DNA of 38,847 nucleotides from JADJOY01 sp016713535 [NCBI: Deltaproteobacteria bacterium] (GTDB lineage Bacteria > JADJOY01), in contig JADJOY010000014.1 in NCBI GenBank assembly GCA_016713535.1, positions 263,623 through 302,469 on the forward strand. Direction: 5' to 3'. Within the stretch, counting starts at the first letter, position 1. Each line of letters begins with the position of its first letter. Position numbers and translations under genes: made by a program. Of the stretch, positions 31,293 to 38,847 are shown one piece after another. The notes under the pieces were generated by a model, which worked only from the letters and a program-made list of their open reading frames with translations, searched no databases and was not told the origin of the DNA.

Positions 31293-34200
31293 ATGGGCGG
31301 TGGCCGACGGTCGGAGCTCGATGGCGTTGCGCGAACACGGTGGATCGCCGCGGTGATCGCGATCACGGCGATCGGTGCGGGCTGCTTCTCGATCGAGGCG
31401 CAGAAGTCGTCGTCGATCGAGCGCATCGGGACGAACTCGGTGGAGGGGCTCCTCGGCTCCGAGAATCCCCAGATGGTGATGCCTGGAAGCGGTGGCGGAC
31501 CAACCGACCTCATTCGCGAGCGAGGGTTCTCTTCTGCGGCGTGGAGCGCATTGCTCGGCACCAACGACGACAAGTACGAGGTGTGCGACGCCGGCCCAGA
31601 CAACAGTCCGGCATGCGGCGGAACGACCCCCTGGGCTGGCGTTCACCTCACGCGCGATACCGCCCAGCGCTTCGAAACGGCGAACGGGTATTTCTACTTC
31701 AACTTCCCGTACCGGATCGATCCGAACGCGGAGTCCGCGCGGGTGATCCCGCTGAAGCTCGTCGATCTCGGAAACCCGGGCACGCAGGACGACTATCTGC
31801 GGCCCTCCGACTATCAGGTCCCGCTCTCGAACGTGACCCAGGTCTTCAATTACTTGACCCTGAACGCGAGCGCCACGGATTCCCAGGAGCAGGATCTCCG
31901 TGTCGGTGCGATCGACTTCCTGCGGCCGGGCGCTCAGGCGGGTCAGGACTACACGTGGGCCTACGCGGCGCTGCGCAACGGCATCGTCGCGACGATCAAC
32001 ACCGACACCGACGCGGCGCAGCAGCCCGCGCAGATCGACCTGATGTCCACCGACTACAACGACAACCAGCTCTGGATGTTGCGTGGCAGCGTGCAGGGTG
32101 ACGTCGGGTTCTCGAGCGATGGCTCCCGGTCCACACAGGCGAGCCCGACGTCGATCGCCAAAGCCGATCTCGAAGGCGACGGAGACCTCGACGTCGTGGT
32201 CGCGAACAGCGGTGCTGGCACGATCACGATCTTCCTCGGCCTTGGCGGCGGCGGGTTGATGCCATTCGATTCCGGCACGGTCTATTCGGTGGGCGCCAAC
32301 CCTGTGGCTGTGGCGACCGGTGACCTCGACAACGACAGCAAGCCCGACGTCGCCGTCCTCCGGAAGGTCGCGTCGGGAGGGGGCGCGGGATGCACCGTCA
32401 CCGTGCTGCGCGGCAACGGAAACGGCACGATGTCGGCTGGAACCGATTTCCCGTGTGGGACGAGCTCCGAGGAACCCACCGGAGTCGCGATCGGGCGATT
32501 CGACGTCAACGGCAAGCTCGACGTCTGGGTGACGAAGTTCAGCGCAAGCGCAGCGAACGCGGGCAAGATCGCGGTGCTGGTGAACGTCTCCACGTCGGGC
32601 ACCATCAACTTCACTTACTCGGGCACAAACGACCTCGCGGTCGGCAAGAAGCCGATGGCTCTCGCGCTCGGCAATTTCAACGCCGACGGCAACATCGATG
32701 TCGTGACGGCGAACTTCGACGACGATACGGCGACGGTGGTTCTTGGCAACGGCACAGGCGGTGCCATTTCCACGAGCACCCAGCCGGTGAGTGACGGCCC
32801 CCGGGCGGTTGCCGTCGGATTCCTCGACGATGCCGACACCTACCTGGATTTCGTGACGGCGAACGATCGCGCCGGCGCCGGAGACGACATCAGCGTGGTT
32901 CGTGGCAACGGCAACGGTACGTTCCAAACCGCTGCTCAGTATCCGTTGCTCAACAACGGCAACACCACCAGTGCCGGACCCCGCGCGATCGTCGTCGGTG
33001 AGTTCTCCGAGGACACGATCGCCGACATCGCGGTGACCGACTTCGACGCGAACAAGATCTCGGTGTTCAAGGGGCTGACCAACAACACCTATAGCCTCTC
33101 CACCCCGAGCGCATACGGCGGGTCGCTCAGCCAGCCGTACGGTCTCGTCGCGGCCGAGTTCAGCACCCAGCGCGAGGACATCACCTACCTCGGCAATCCC
33201 AACCATGCCGCCGACCGTGGACCGAACGCCGGCTACGGGATCAAGATAGTCGAGTACCCCGCGGGAAGCGGCCAAGCCTACGCCTTCGTGACGAACCACA
33301 CGCAGGACACCGCGCCCAGCCTCTCGGGTTGGCCATGCCAGTCGAGCGGCGCCGCCTGGACGATCGCCGATGGCCCGACGGGTGGCGCGAAGTTCATCAG
33401 CAACACGGTGACGGTCATCCAAATCGACACGAAGCAGTTTCCCCCGAGCAACGAGCTCCTGGGGAACGACAAGATCATCGCCACCCTCAAGGTGGGGTGC
33501 GGCCCCGAAGGCATCGACGCGCTCTCCGACGGCAGCTACGTCTTCGTGGCGAATGCGTACGACGGCACGGTGTCCCGCATCGACGTGCCGTACCTGCTGA
33601 ATCATCTTCCGTCGGGCGCGTTCGACCCGTCGACGAATGGCGTCGACCCGGCGTTCGACCTCAAGGGAGTCGCGGGCCTCCCGTCGCCGAACGGAGCGCT
33701 TCTTAACCGCGGCCTAGACGTCGTCGAGGGGATCCCGAACGCAGGCGGTCCAAACACGCCCGGCGAGCGCCTCTTCGTGACCTACGGCTACCCAACCGGC
33801 TCCACGTCGGGTGGGGTGGCGGTTCTCACCAATCTCCGAAGTTCGTCCATCAGTGTGGATGCTGCCGCCAACGGAGCCGCGTTCGGTGGGTTTCCCGTCG
33901 GAATCCAGGCAAGCCCGGCACAGGTTCTCGTTCAGAATCCGAACGCCCCCGGTACGGTCCTTGGCTGGGGGATTCGGCTGGTGATTGCGAGCGACCAGTG
34001 CAGAAGTTGTTCCCCAAGCGGCTACGTCGAATCGGATACCGCGAGCATCGCCGATGTCTACTACGCCTGCTCAGGTTCGACCTGCAGTCCGGCCGCTTAC
34101 CTATACGGCCCCCTGGTCCTGACGAAGGGCTGTGCGGAGGCGAGTGTCGGCCCGAACTGCGTTGGGACAGTGTCGGGCTCGATCGACGTGAACGCAGCGG

Positions 34201-35756
34201 GGACCACTGCCTACATCGCGCGGCAGAGCGCCGCCTCCGGTGCCGGTTTGGTCGCCCTCGACATCAACGGAACGCCATTTCCCACCAACCCGCAGGCTCG
34301 CGTGCTCGGTGCGGTCGGTCAAACTGACGGCCTCTTCGCGGTGAAGCGGTTACCGATTGCCGCAGGGGCGAGCGATCCCCTGGGAAAGAAGCACAAGCTC
34401 TATCAGGGCAACAGCTCGACTGCCTCGGGCTCCACGCTCAAAGGGGTATGGGTCGCGCCAGAGCCGCTGATCATGCCCGCTGTGACGCACAGCCTGCAGT
34501 CGGCCGCCTTCGATTCAACATGGCATTACGTCGGCGGTGCACCGACTCAACTCCTGGGTCGTGCATACGCGAACATTCGCTCACCGTCTATTCGGCCTGT
34601 CGACGGGGCCAAGATTGCGTACGCACGCAACGACTTCGATCTCTTCGCCGGGCAGAACTTGCCGTCCCCGTTCAAGGGACGTCTGGTCGTGAGCAACAGC
34701 GACGGCTCGAGCGAGCAGGTTCTGACCTCCTACCAACCCGATGCTACGGGAACGGTGTCCGTCCCTTCGTGGATCCCGGGCACCACTGCCAGCCAGTCGT
34801 CGAACTTGGTGTTCACACAAGTCGTCGATCGAGTCAGCTACGGTTGTGGGACCGGGACGGCGTCGGATGTGATCCTGATGGACTACCTCTCTACCGCCAA
34901 TCCCAAGCAGACGTGGGATCTGACGTGCGACGACGTCAATCGTAAGCACGGCGATGCGACTGGAGGCTTCGTGACCGCGGGCAGTTCGACGAAAGTCACA
35001 GTGGTGTTCACCAGGCAGGAGGACATCACGATCGACGGCTGCGGCGAGGTGACCGTCCAGAGCCTCTGGAAGCGTGACTTCGACCTCCAGACGCAAAGCT
35101 TCACCGGTTCGATTACTCAACTCACCGACCCGACAACTGACCCCAAGTTCTCGTGTGCGGGGTATGTCGCGGGTCGCGCCCTCGGTGACTATGATCCGGA
35201 GATTTCGACTGCACCGTTCCAACTGGATGGGCAAGGAGCTGCAGTTTATTGGATCGCTTTCTCACGCCGGCTCGATAGTCGCGGAATTCAGGCCGCGTCG
35301 GACGCGTTCGGCGACCACGACATCATGATCGTGAGCTTGGATGGTTCACGTCTCTACGACCAAACGGCCGTGGACGACGGCAGCAACTCGAAATGTGGAA
35401 GCGCTGCGAGTCACCTGTGTGCAGACGAGACACCATCATGGAGACCAACCCCGTCGAGCCAGGGGAGCCAGCAGCGTATCGTGTTCGTCGTCGTCCGGAG
35501 CGATCCTGCGGACCTGAGCGACATCGTTACAATCCAGCCAACGCAATTCGCGACCTCCGGCAATAATCAGAATGACCGCCGTGAAGTGGATTCCGCGTTG
35601 TCTGATAGAGACCTCGATGGATCTCCCGGATGGTATCCGGGCTCGACTAGCGGCGATGCATTTCTCGACATCGTGTTTCATCGCCTGAACCTCGATCCCA
35701 GTCCGCCGGGTGGGACTCTGGACTTGTACCCGATCTTCCATTCCATGATCCAATGA
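31293..35756 (+). CDS. Giant multi-propeller lipoprotein (FG-GAP/VCBS and TolB/YncE-like)
   Basis: 1487 residues. ATG 31293 is chosen for its AGGGGGG ribosome site; an in-frame ATG at 31254 is weaker. Signal RTRWIAAVIAITAIGAG then C gives a lipoprotein. Residues ~280-640 hold seven VCBS/FG-GAP blades, each with a calcium-loop-like core: DLEGDGDLDVVVAN, DLDNDSKPDVAVL, RFDVNGKLDVWV, NFNADGNIDVVTAN, FLDDADTYLDFVTAN, EFSEDTIADIAV, and a weak EFSTQREDITY. The middle part has YncE/YVTN-like strands (LKVGCGPEGIDALSDGSYVFVANAYDGTVSRID, TAYIARQSAASGAGLVALDING). The C-terminal part has TolB-like blades (RLVVSNSDGSSEQVLTS, LVFTQVVDR, YWIAFSRRLDSRG, DHDIMIVSLDGSRLYD, IVFVVVRSDP). Many Cys pairs. Predicted surface protein for binding; no enzyme motif seen. 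Confidence 0.8.
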   Translation: MGGGRRSELDGVARTRWIAAVIAITAIGAGCFSIEAQKSSSIERIGTNSVEGLLGSENPQMVMPGSGGGPTDLIRERGFSSAAWSALLGTNDDKYEVCDAGPDNSPACGGTTPWAGVHLTRDTAQRFETANGYFYFNFPYRIDPNAESARVIPLKLVDLGNPGTQDDYLRPSDYQVPLSNVTQVFNYLTLNASATDSQEQDLRVGAIDFLRPGAQAGQDYTWAYAALRNGIVATINTDTDAAQQPAQIDLMSTDYNDNQLWMLRGSVQGDVGFSSDGSRSTQASPTSIAKADLEGDGDLDVVVANSGAGTITIFLGLGGGGLMPFDSGTVYSVGANPVAVATGDLDNDSKPDVAVLRKVASGGGAGCTVTVLRGNGNGTMSAGTDFPCGTSSEEPTGVAIGRFDVNGKLDVWVTKFSASAANAGKIAVLVNVSTSGTINFTYSGTNDLAVGKKPMALALGNFNADGNIDVVTANFDDDTATVVLGNGTGGAISTSTQPVSDGPRAVAVGFLDDADTYLDFVTANDRAGAGDDISVVRGNGNGTFQTAAQYPLLNNGNTTSAGPRAIVVGEFSEDTIADIAVTDFDANKISVFKGLTNNTYSLSTPSAYGGSLSQPYGLVAAEFSTQREDITYLGNPNHAADRGPNAGYGIKIVEYPAGSGQAYAFVTNHTQDTAPSLSGWPCQSSGAAWTIADGPTGGAKFISNTVTVIQIDTKQFPPSNELLGNDKIIATLKVGCGPEGIDALSDGSYVFVANAYDGTVSRIDVPYLLNHLPSGAFDPSTNGVDPAFDLKGVAGLPSPNGALLNRGLDVVEGIPNAGGPNTPGERLFVTYGYPTGSTSGGVAVLTNLRSSSISVDAAANGAAFGGFPVGIQASPAQVLVQNPNAPGTVLGWGIRLVIASDQCRSCSPSGYVESDTASIADVYYACSGSTCSPAAYLYGPLVLTKGCAEASVGPNCVGTVSGSIDVNAAGTTAYIARQSAASGAGLVALDINGTPFPTNPQARVLGAVGQTDGLFAVKRLPIAAGASDPLGKKHKLYQGNSSTASGSTLKGVWVAPEPLIMPAVTHSLQSAAFDSTWHYVGGAPTQLLGRAYANIRSPSIRPVDGAKIAYARNDFDLFAGQNLPSPFKGRLVVSNSDGSSEQVLTSYQPDATGTVSVPSWIPGTTASQSSNLVFTQVVDRVSYGCGTGTASDVILMDYLSTANPKQTWDLTCDDVNRKHGDATGGFVTAGSSTKVTVVFTRQEDITIDGCGEVTVQSLWKRDFDLQTQSFTGSITQLTDPTTDPKFSCAGYVAGRALGDYDPEISTAPFQLDGQGAAVYWIAFSRRLDSRGIQAASDAFGDHDIMIVSLDGSRLYDQTAVDDGSNSKCGSAASHLCADETPSWRPTPSSQGSQQRIVFVVVRSDPADLSDIVTIQPTQFATSGNNQNDRREVDSALSDRDLDGSPGWYPGSTSGDAFLDIVFHRLNLDPSPPGGTLDLYPIFHSMIQ

Positions 35757-35788
35757 AGCAGGTGAGTGGCAGGTCGAAGGAGTGTGAG

Positions 35789-38347
35789 ATGTCCAAGCTT
35801 GAGCGATTCGGTGTGTTCTCGTTGCTTTGGGTAACGGTGGGCTGCGGACCGTCGGTGACGAGCGTATCGCCGGGGGCAGGGTGGCCCGGCGAGACGATCA
35901 CGATCGATGGCGCTGGATTTGGCGGTTCCCAAGGTGTGAGCCAGGTCCTTTTCGACGGGCGGGACGCGGGCCTAGCAGAGGCGTGGAGCAACAGCCAGAT
36001 CAGGCTAGGGGTGCCGGCGGGAGCGTCGACCGGACCCCTGGTCGTGAAGGTGAATGATGTTGCCAGCGCGCCGGTGGATTTCATCGTGACGCAAGTTCCG
36101 CTGCCAAGTGTCCGGATCGGGACGGACGTCCCTGCGGCACCGAGCGAGCTTCCAGCGTCGCAGTCGTACCTCACCTGCGGGCCTCCGGGTCAGTCCGGCT
36201 CGCTGGCGAGTGCGGAATCGAACAATTCTCAGCGCGCGTGGGCGCTGGCGGATCTGAACGCGGACGGAAAGGTTGATCTTGTGCGCGGCGGTGGCCGTAA
36301 CAATCTGTGTCGCAACCTAGGAGACGGCCAGGGGCGCTTCCACGATGTCGAGTGTGTCCAGGCAGTGGCCGGTGTCGCCGGGGTCGCGGCGGGGCGCTTC
36401 AACGCCGACGGGTATCCGGACGTGGTGTTCACCGTTCAGCAGCCTGTTGGAGCCGTGGGTATCTCGTTGAGTGATGGGAGCGGTGGTTTGTGGCCACCGG
36501 CCTATTTTTCGACTCTGCCCGGAACCTCCCCCGACGGAGTAGTCGTCGCCGACTTCGATCGCGATGGAAAGCTGGACGCCGCGGTCTTGACCGGCGCGGT
36601 GCAGCTACTCAGAGGTGACGGGACCGGGCGACTGGGAACTCCAACTGAATATGCCGTTGGTGACGCACCGAAGAATCTGGCGGTCGCCGACTTCGACAAG
36701 GACGGCTACCCGGACTTGGCAGTGACAAATGGGGGCTCGATCGCGAATGGTGTCGGCGATTTTTCGGTGCTGTTGAACGACCGAACCGGCGGCTTTAAGC
36801 CGGAGGTTCGCTTTGCCTCGGATTCGAGCCCATGGGGAGTGGTGGCGGAGGACTTCAACAGTGACGGAAGCCCGGACGTCGCTGTTGCGCACGAAGGCCT
36901 CACTCCTTCGAACAACGTCGTGACGTTTCTGGGTGACGGCCACGGAGGGCTCGTACGCACGTTCGCCCTTCCCTTTGTGGGCGCGATCGAGGCGCTGCAG
37001 TCCGCTGACTTCAATGGGGATGGGATCAGGGACCTGGTCGCCGGCGGCTCGGCCCACTTGTGGGTCTTGCTCGGCTATGGCAACGGCGCCTTCTACCAGA
37101 GCGACGCCTCGTATGCCCTGGCCGCTGACACGATCAACGCGGGCGACGTGAACGGTGACGGGAGGGACGACATGGTCGCCGCGGGCTCGGGCGGCACGGC
37201 GGTCGCGCTGGGTGACGGAGCGGGGCACCTCGGAACCGCTACCGTCGTGAACCTGGTACCCAATCCGACGTATCCCCTCGGCTGGGCGCCGGGAGATTTC
37301 AACCGCGACGGGCATCCGGACCTCGTCGTACAGACGGCCCGTGTGGTCCCCACGTCGGGCCTGACAGAGGCCTATGAGCTTCAAACGCTCCTGAGCGACG
37401 GAACGGGTGGAGTGACGAAGAAGATCACCGGGGTGTCCGAAGGGACATCGCCACTGGTGTCCGCGGACTTCAACGGCGACGGCAAGCTGGATGTGCTGCG
37501 TGCCGTTCGGACTGGCGGGATAGTCGAGGAAGGGTTGAACGTGCTGCTGGGCGACGGGACGGGCGCGTTCTCGCCCTTTGGCTCGCTGACGGACTTGAGG
37601 CTAGCGATAATCGCAATCGCCGCTGGCGACGTGAACGAGGATGGGCGCGCCGATGCGGTCATCTCGAGCGGCCCGGGCGGCAACTTGATCGAGGTGTTCG
37701 GGAACGCCGATGGGACGCTGAGTGGCCCCCAGGCGATATCGCCGGCCGAGCCGGCCGCGAGCGACCGGGCGCTGGCCTTGGCCGATCTGAATGGCGACCA
37801 TCATCTCGACCTGATCCAGAACGGCTCGGGATATCCAGGCTCGCCGGGTCGCCTGCGCGTCTTCCTGGGCGACGGGGGTGGTGGGTTCGCGCAGTCCGCG
37901 GTGTTCGTGACGATGGGCGGCGAGGTCGCGGTCGGAGACGTGAACGGCGATGGGAAGCCCGATCTCGTCCAACACGACGACGATTCGGACACGCTCCAAC
38001 CACCCGCCTCGTATCGAGCGTCCCTCGGGAACGGCCTCGGCGGTTTCGCGTCTCCGATCGAGTCGCCGTTCCTGGGGCGAGCGAATGGTCTCGGCGACTT
38101 CGATGGAGACGGCAGTCTCGACTTGGTTGCGACGGCAGGATTCGACTACGTGCGCATCGCGCTCGGGGACGGCTCGGGTCGGTTCGTGGCTCAGCCCGAT
38201 TGCTACACAGCAACGTTCCCGCAGCTCGGTTTTCCGTTCAACTTCAACGACGATGCGTATATGGACTTCGTGCAGGCGGATGGTCTTGGAAACCTGATCC
38301 AGTACCTAGGCGGGCCCGGTGGAGAATTCCTCGACTATGGATCGTAG
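35789..38347 (+). CDS. IPT/TIG-domain lipoprotein with fourteen FG-GAP/VCBS blades
   Basis: 852 residues from ATG 35789 behind AAGGAGTGTGAG. Signal KLERFGVFSLLWVTVG then C is a lipobox. The IPT/TIG immunoglobulin-like domain (~20-105) reads SVSPGAGWPGETITIDGAGF, QVLFDGRDAG, RLGVPAGASTGPLVVKV. After a short linker come fourteen repeats of about 45-60 residues, each with a D-x-N/D-x-D-G-x-x-D core (DLNADGKVDL, RFNADGYPDV, DFDRDGKLDA, DFDKDGYPDL, DFNSDGSPDV, DFNGDGIRDL, DVNGDGRDDM, DFNRDGHPDL, DFNGDGKLDV, DVNEDGRADA, DLNGDHHLDL, DVNGDGKPDL, DFDGDGSLDL, NFNDDAYMDF). Fourteen equals two seven-bladed propellers. Known FG-GAP proteins bind calcium and mediate adhesion; the ligand here is unknown. 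It follows the 1487-residue gene by 32 bp, so both are probably cotranscribed, and precedes a truncated paralogue. Confidence 0.85.
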   Translation: MSKLERFGVFSLLWVTVGCGPSVTSVSPGAGWPGETITIDGAGFGGSQGVSQVLFDGRDAGLAEAWSNSQIRLGVPAGASTGPLVVKVNDVASAPVDFIVTQVPLPSVRIGTDVPAAPSELPASQSYLTCGPPGQSGSLASAESNNSQRAWALADLNADGKVDLVRGGGRNNLCRNLGDGQGRFHDVECVQAVAGVAGVAAGRFNADGYPDVVFTVQQPVGAVGISLSDGSGGLWPPAYFSTLPGTSPDGVVVADFDRDGKLDAAVLTGAVQLLRGDGTGRLGTPTEYAVGDAPKNLAVADFDKDGYPDLAVTNGGSIANGVGDFSVLLNDRTGGFKPEVRFASDSSPWGVVAEDFNSDGSPDVAVAHEGLTPSNNVVTFLGDGHGGLVRTFALPFVGAIEALQSADFNGDGIRDLVAGGSAHLWVLLGYGNGAFYQSDASYALAADTINAGDVNGDGRDDMVAAGSGGTAVALGDGAGHLGTATVVNLVPNPTYPLGWAPGDFNRDGHPDLVVQTARVVPTSGLTEAYELQTLLSDGTGGVTKKITGVSEGTSPLVSADFNGDGKLDVLRAVRTGGIVEEGLNVLLGDGTGAFSPFGSLTDLRLAIIAIAAGDVNEDGRADAVISSGPGGNLIEVFGNADGTLSGPQAISPAEPAASDRALALADLNGDHHLDLIQNGSGYPGSPGRLRVFLGDGGGGFAQSAVFVTMGGEVAVGDVNGDGKPDLVQHDDDSDTLQPPASYRASLGNGLGGFASPIESPFLGRANGLGDFDGDGSLDLVATAGFDYVRIALGDGSGRFVAQPDCYTATFPQLGFPFNFNDDAYMDFVQADGLGNLIQYLGGPGGEFLDYGS

Positions 38348-38365
38348 AGGTCGAGAGCGGAGCTG

Positions 38366-38758
38366 ATGGCCAGATGCCTCTGGCGGCTGGCTGTCGGTGG
38401 CGCGGGAATGCTGGCGTGCATTCTGGCCGCCTGCGGCCCCAGCGTTTCGAGCGTGACGCCACGGACGGGCTCGACAGGCGCGCACGTGGTCATCGCTGGC
38501 AGCGGCTTCGGCGCGAGCCAGGGGACGAGCCAGGTGCTGTTCGCGGGGGCGAGCGTCGGGCCGGCAGTGGCGTGGTCAGAGACGTCACTCACCGTCGCGG
38601 TCCCGGCGGGTGCCAACACGGGGCCGCTGGTGGTGGAGGTCGGTGGCTCGAGCAGCAGCCCGACGGGCTTCATCGTGACGCCGCCGCCACTGCCGAGTGT
38701 CCGGATCGGGACTGATGTGCCCGCGGCCCTGAGCGAATACCCAGCGGCAAAGGCCTAG
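38366..38758 (+). CDS. Truncated IPT/TIG lipoprotein, tandem paralogue of the preceding gene
   Basis: 130 residues from ATG 38366, 18 bp after the previous stop, with GGAG-like sequence upstream. Signal LWRLAVGGAGMLACILAAC then GPSVSSVTP. The IPT domain matches its neighbour closely: GSGFGASQGTSQVLFAGASV against GAGFGGSQGVSQVLFDGRDA, VPAGANTGPLVVEV against VPAGASTGPLVVKV, and LPSVRIGTDVPAALSEYPAA against LPSVRIGTDVPAAPSELPAS. The reading frame then stops at 38758, exactly where the sequence turns into poly-G. So the stop is probably an artefact and the gene very likely continues with FG-GAP repeats beyond the window. Confidence 0.8.
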   Translation: MARCLWRLAVGGAGMLACILAACGPSVSSVTPRTGSTGAHVVIAGSGFGASQGTSQVLFAGASVGPAVAWSETSLTVAVPAGANTGPLVVEVGGSSSSPTGFIVTPPPLPSVRIGTDVPAALSEYPAAKA

Positions 38759-38847
38759 CGGGACGGATGGTGGCCTCGGCGGCGGGGGGTGACCACCCGT
38801 TGGCGTGGGGCGGCGGGGGGGGCGGCGGGGGGGGGGGGGGGACCCCG
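38759..38847. other. Low-complexity poly-G contig end
   Basis: G-rich tract without coding pattern, mirroring positions 1-150. Probably artefact. Confidence 0.7.

Noticed and set aside
31266-33605. Minus-strand frame of 779 codons
   Set aside because: Antisense to the giant lipoprotein; no family features, and many Arg/His/Val runs.

Overview
The window reads as one 38.8 kb contig from a very high-G+C Gram-negative bacterium, probably a metagenomic or draft assembly. Evidence: lipoprotein signal peptides, an outer-membrane porin-like protein and VKOR/TlpA-type periplasmic redox proteins; strongly G/C-biased third codon positions; GTG starts; sigma-70-like promoters of the TTGACx-N17-TAGCxT kind. 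The gene content would fit Myxococcota or a Desulfobacterota/Binatia-like lineage. No rRNA, tRNA or taxonomic marker is present, so this is inference. Both ends (about 1-150 and 38,759-38,847) dissolve into poly-G/C low-complexity sequence that looks like assembly artefact. At least eight genes carry indels or stops that look like sequence errors, so several genes are described below as single genes split by a frameshift.

Layout. 153-1169 (-): 5'-complete but window-truncated B12-binding radical SAM enzyme. 1329-4433 (+): unknown zinc-finger-like protein and an RNase R/II exoribonuclease. 4537-6800 (-): membrane hybrid histidine kinase with two receiver domains, divergent from a membrane-anchored helical protein (6976-7974). 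8059-8632 (+): MazEF-like toxin-antitoxin pair with a broken toxin. 8675-11842 (-): operon of histidine phosphatase, acyl-CoA dehydrogenase and APH-type kinase, which is a split version of the ACAD10/11 (Lva-like) hydroxyacyl-CoA pathway. 12021-14923 (-): envelope lipoproteins (HEAT repeats, M23 peptidase-like, clan GH-A hydrolase-like) and a small unknown protein. 15184-18313 (-): a VKOR protein fused to three thioredoxin folds and an upstream PHB-depolymerase-like esterase, divergent from a porin-like protein (18439-19827). 19917-22348 (-): YncE-like propeller/phosphoesterase fusion. 22488-23246 (+): ICMT/PEMT-like membrane methyltransferase.

23398-27885 (+): tightly coupled operon of two related cupredoxin-like proteins (one apparently degenerate), a large GAF-containing sensor kinase with a receiver domain, and a small membrane protein. 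This looks like an extracytoplasmic sensing system. 28045-31031 (+): SlyD-like FKBP, fatty-acid desaturase, coupled methyltransferase and a TlpA-like thioredoxin. 31293-38758 (+): a visibly lower-G+C block of giant secreted beta-propeller lipoproteins (FG-GAP/VCBS repeats, IPT/TIG domains), ending in a truncated tandem duplicate.

Intergenic spaces contain a family of GGAG-tagged palindromes, some arranged as inverted pairs (REP/REPIN-like), plus one GTAG-type palindrome. Several promoters sit so close to start codons that leaderless mRNAs are likely.
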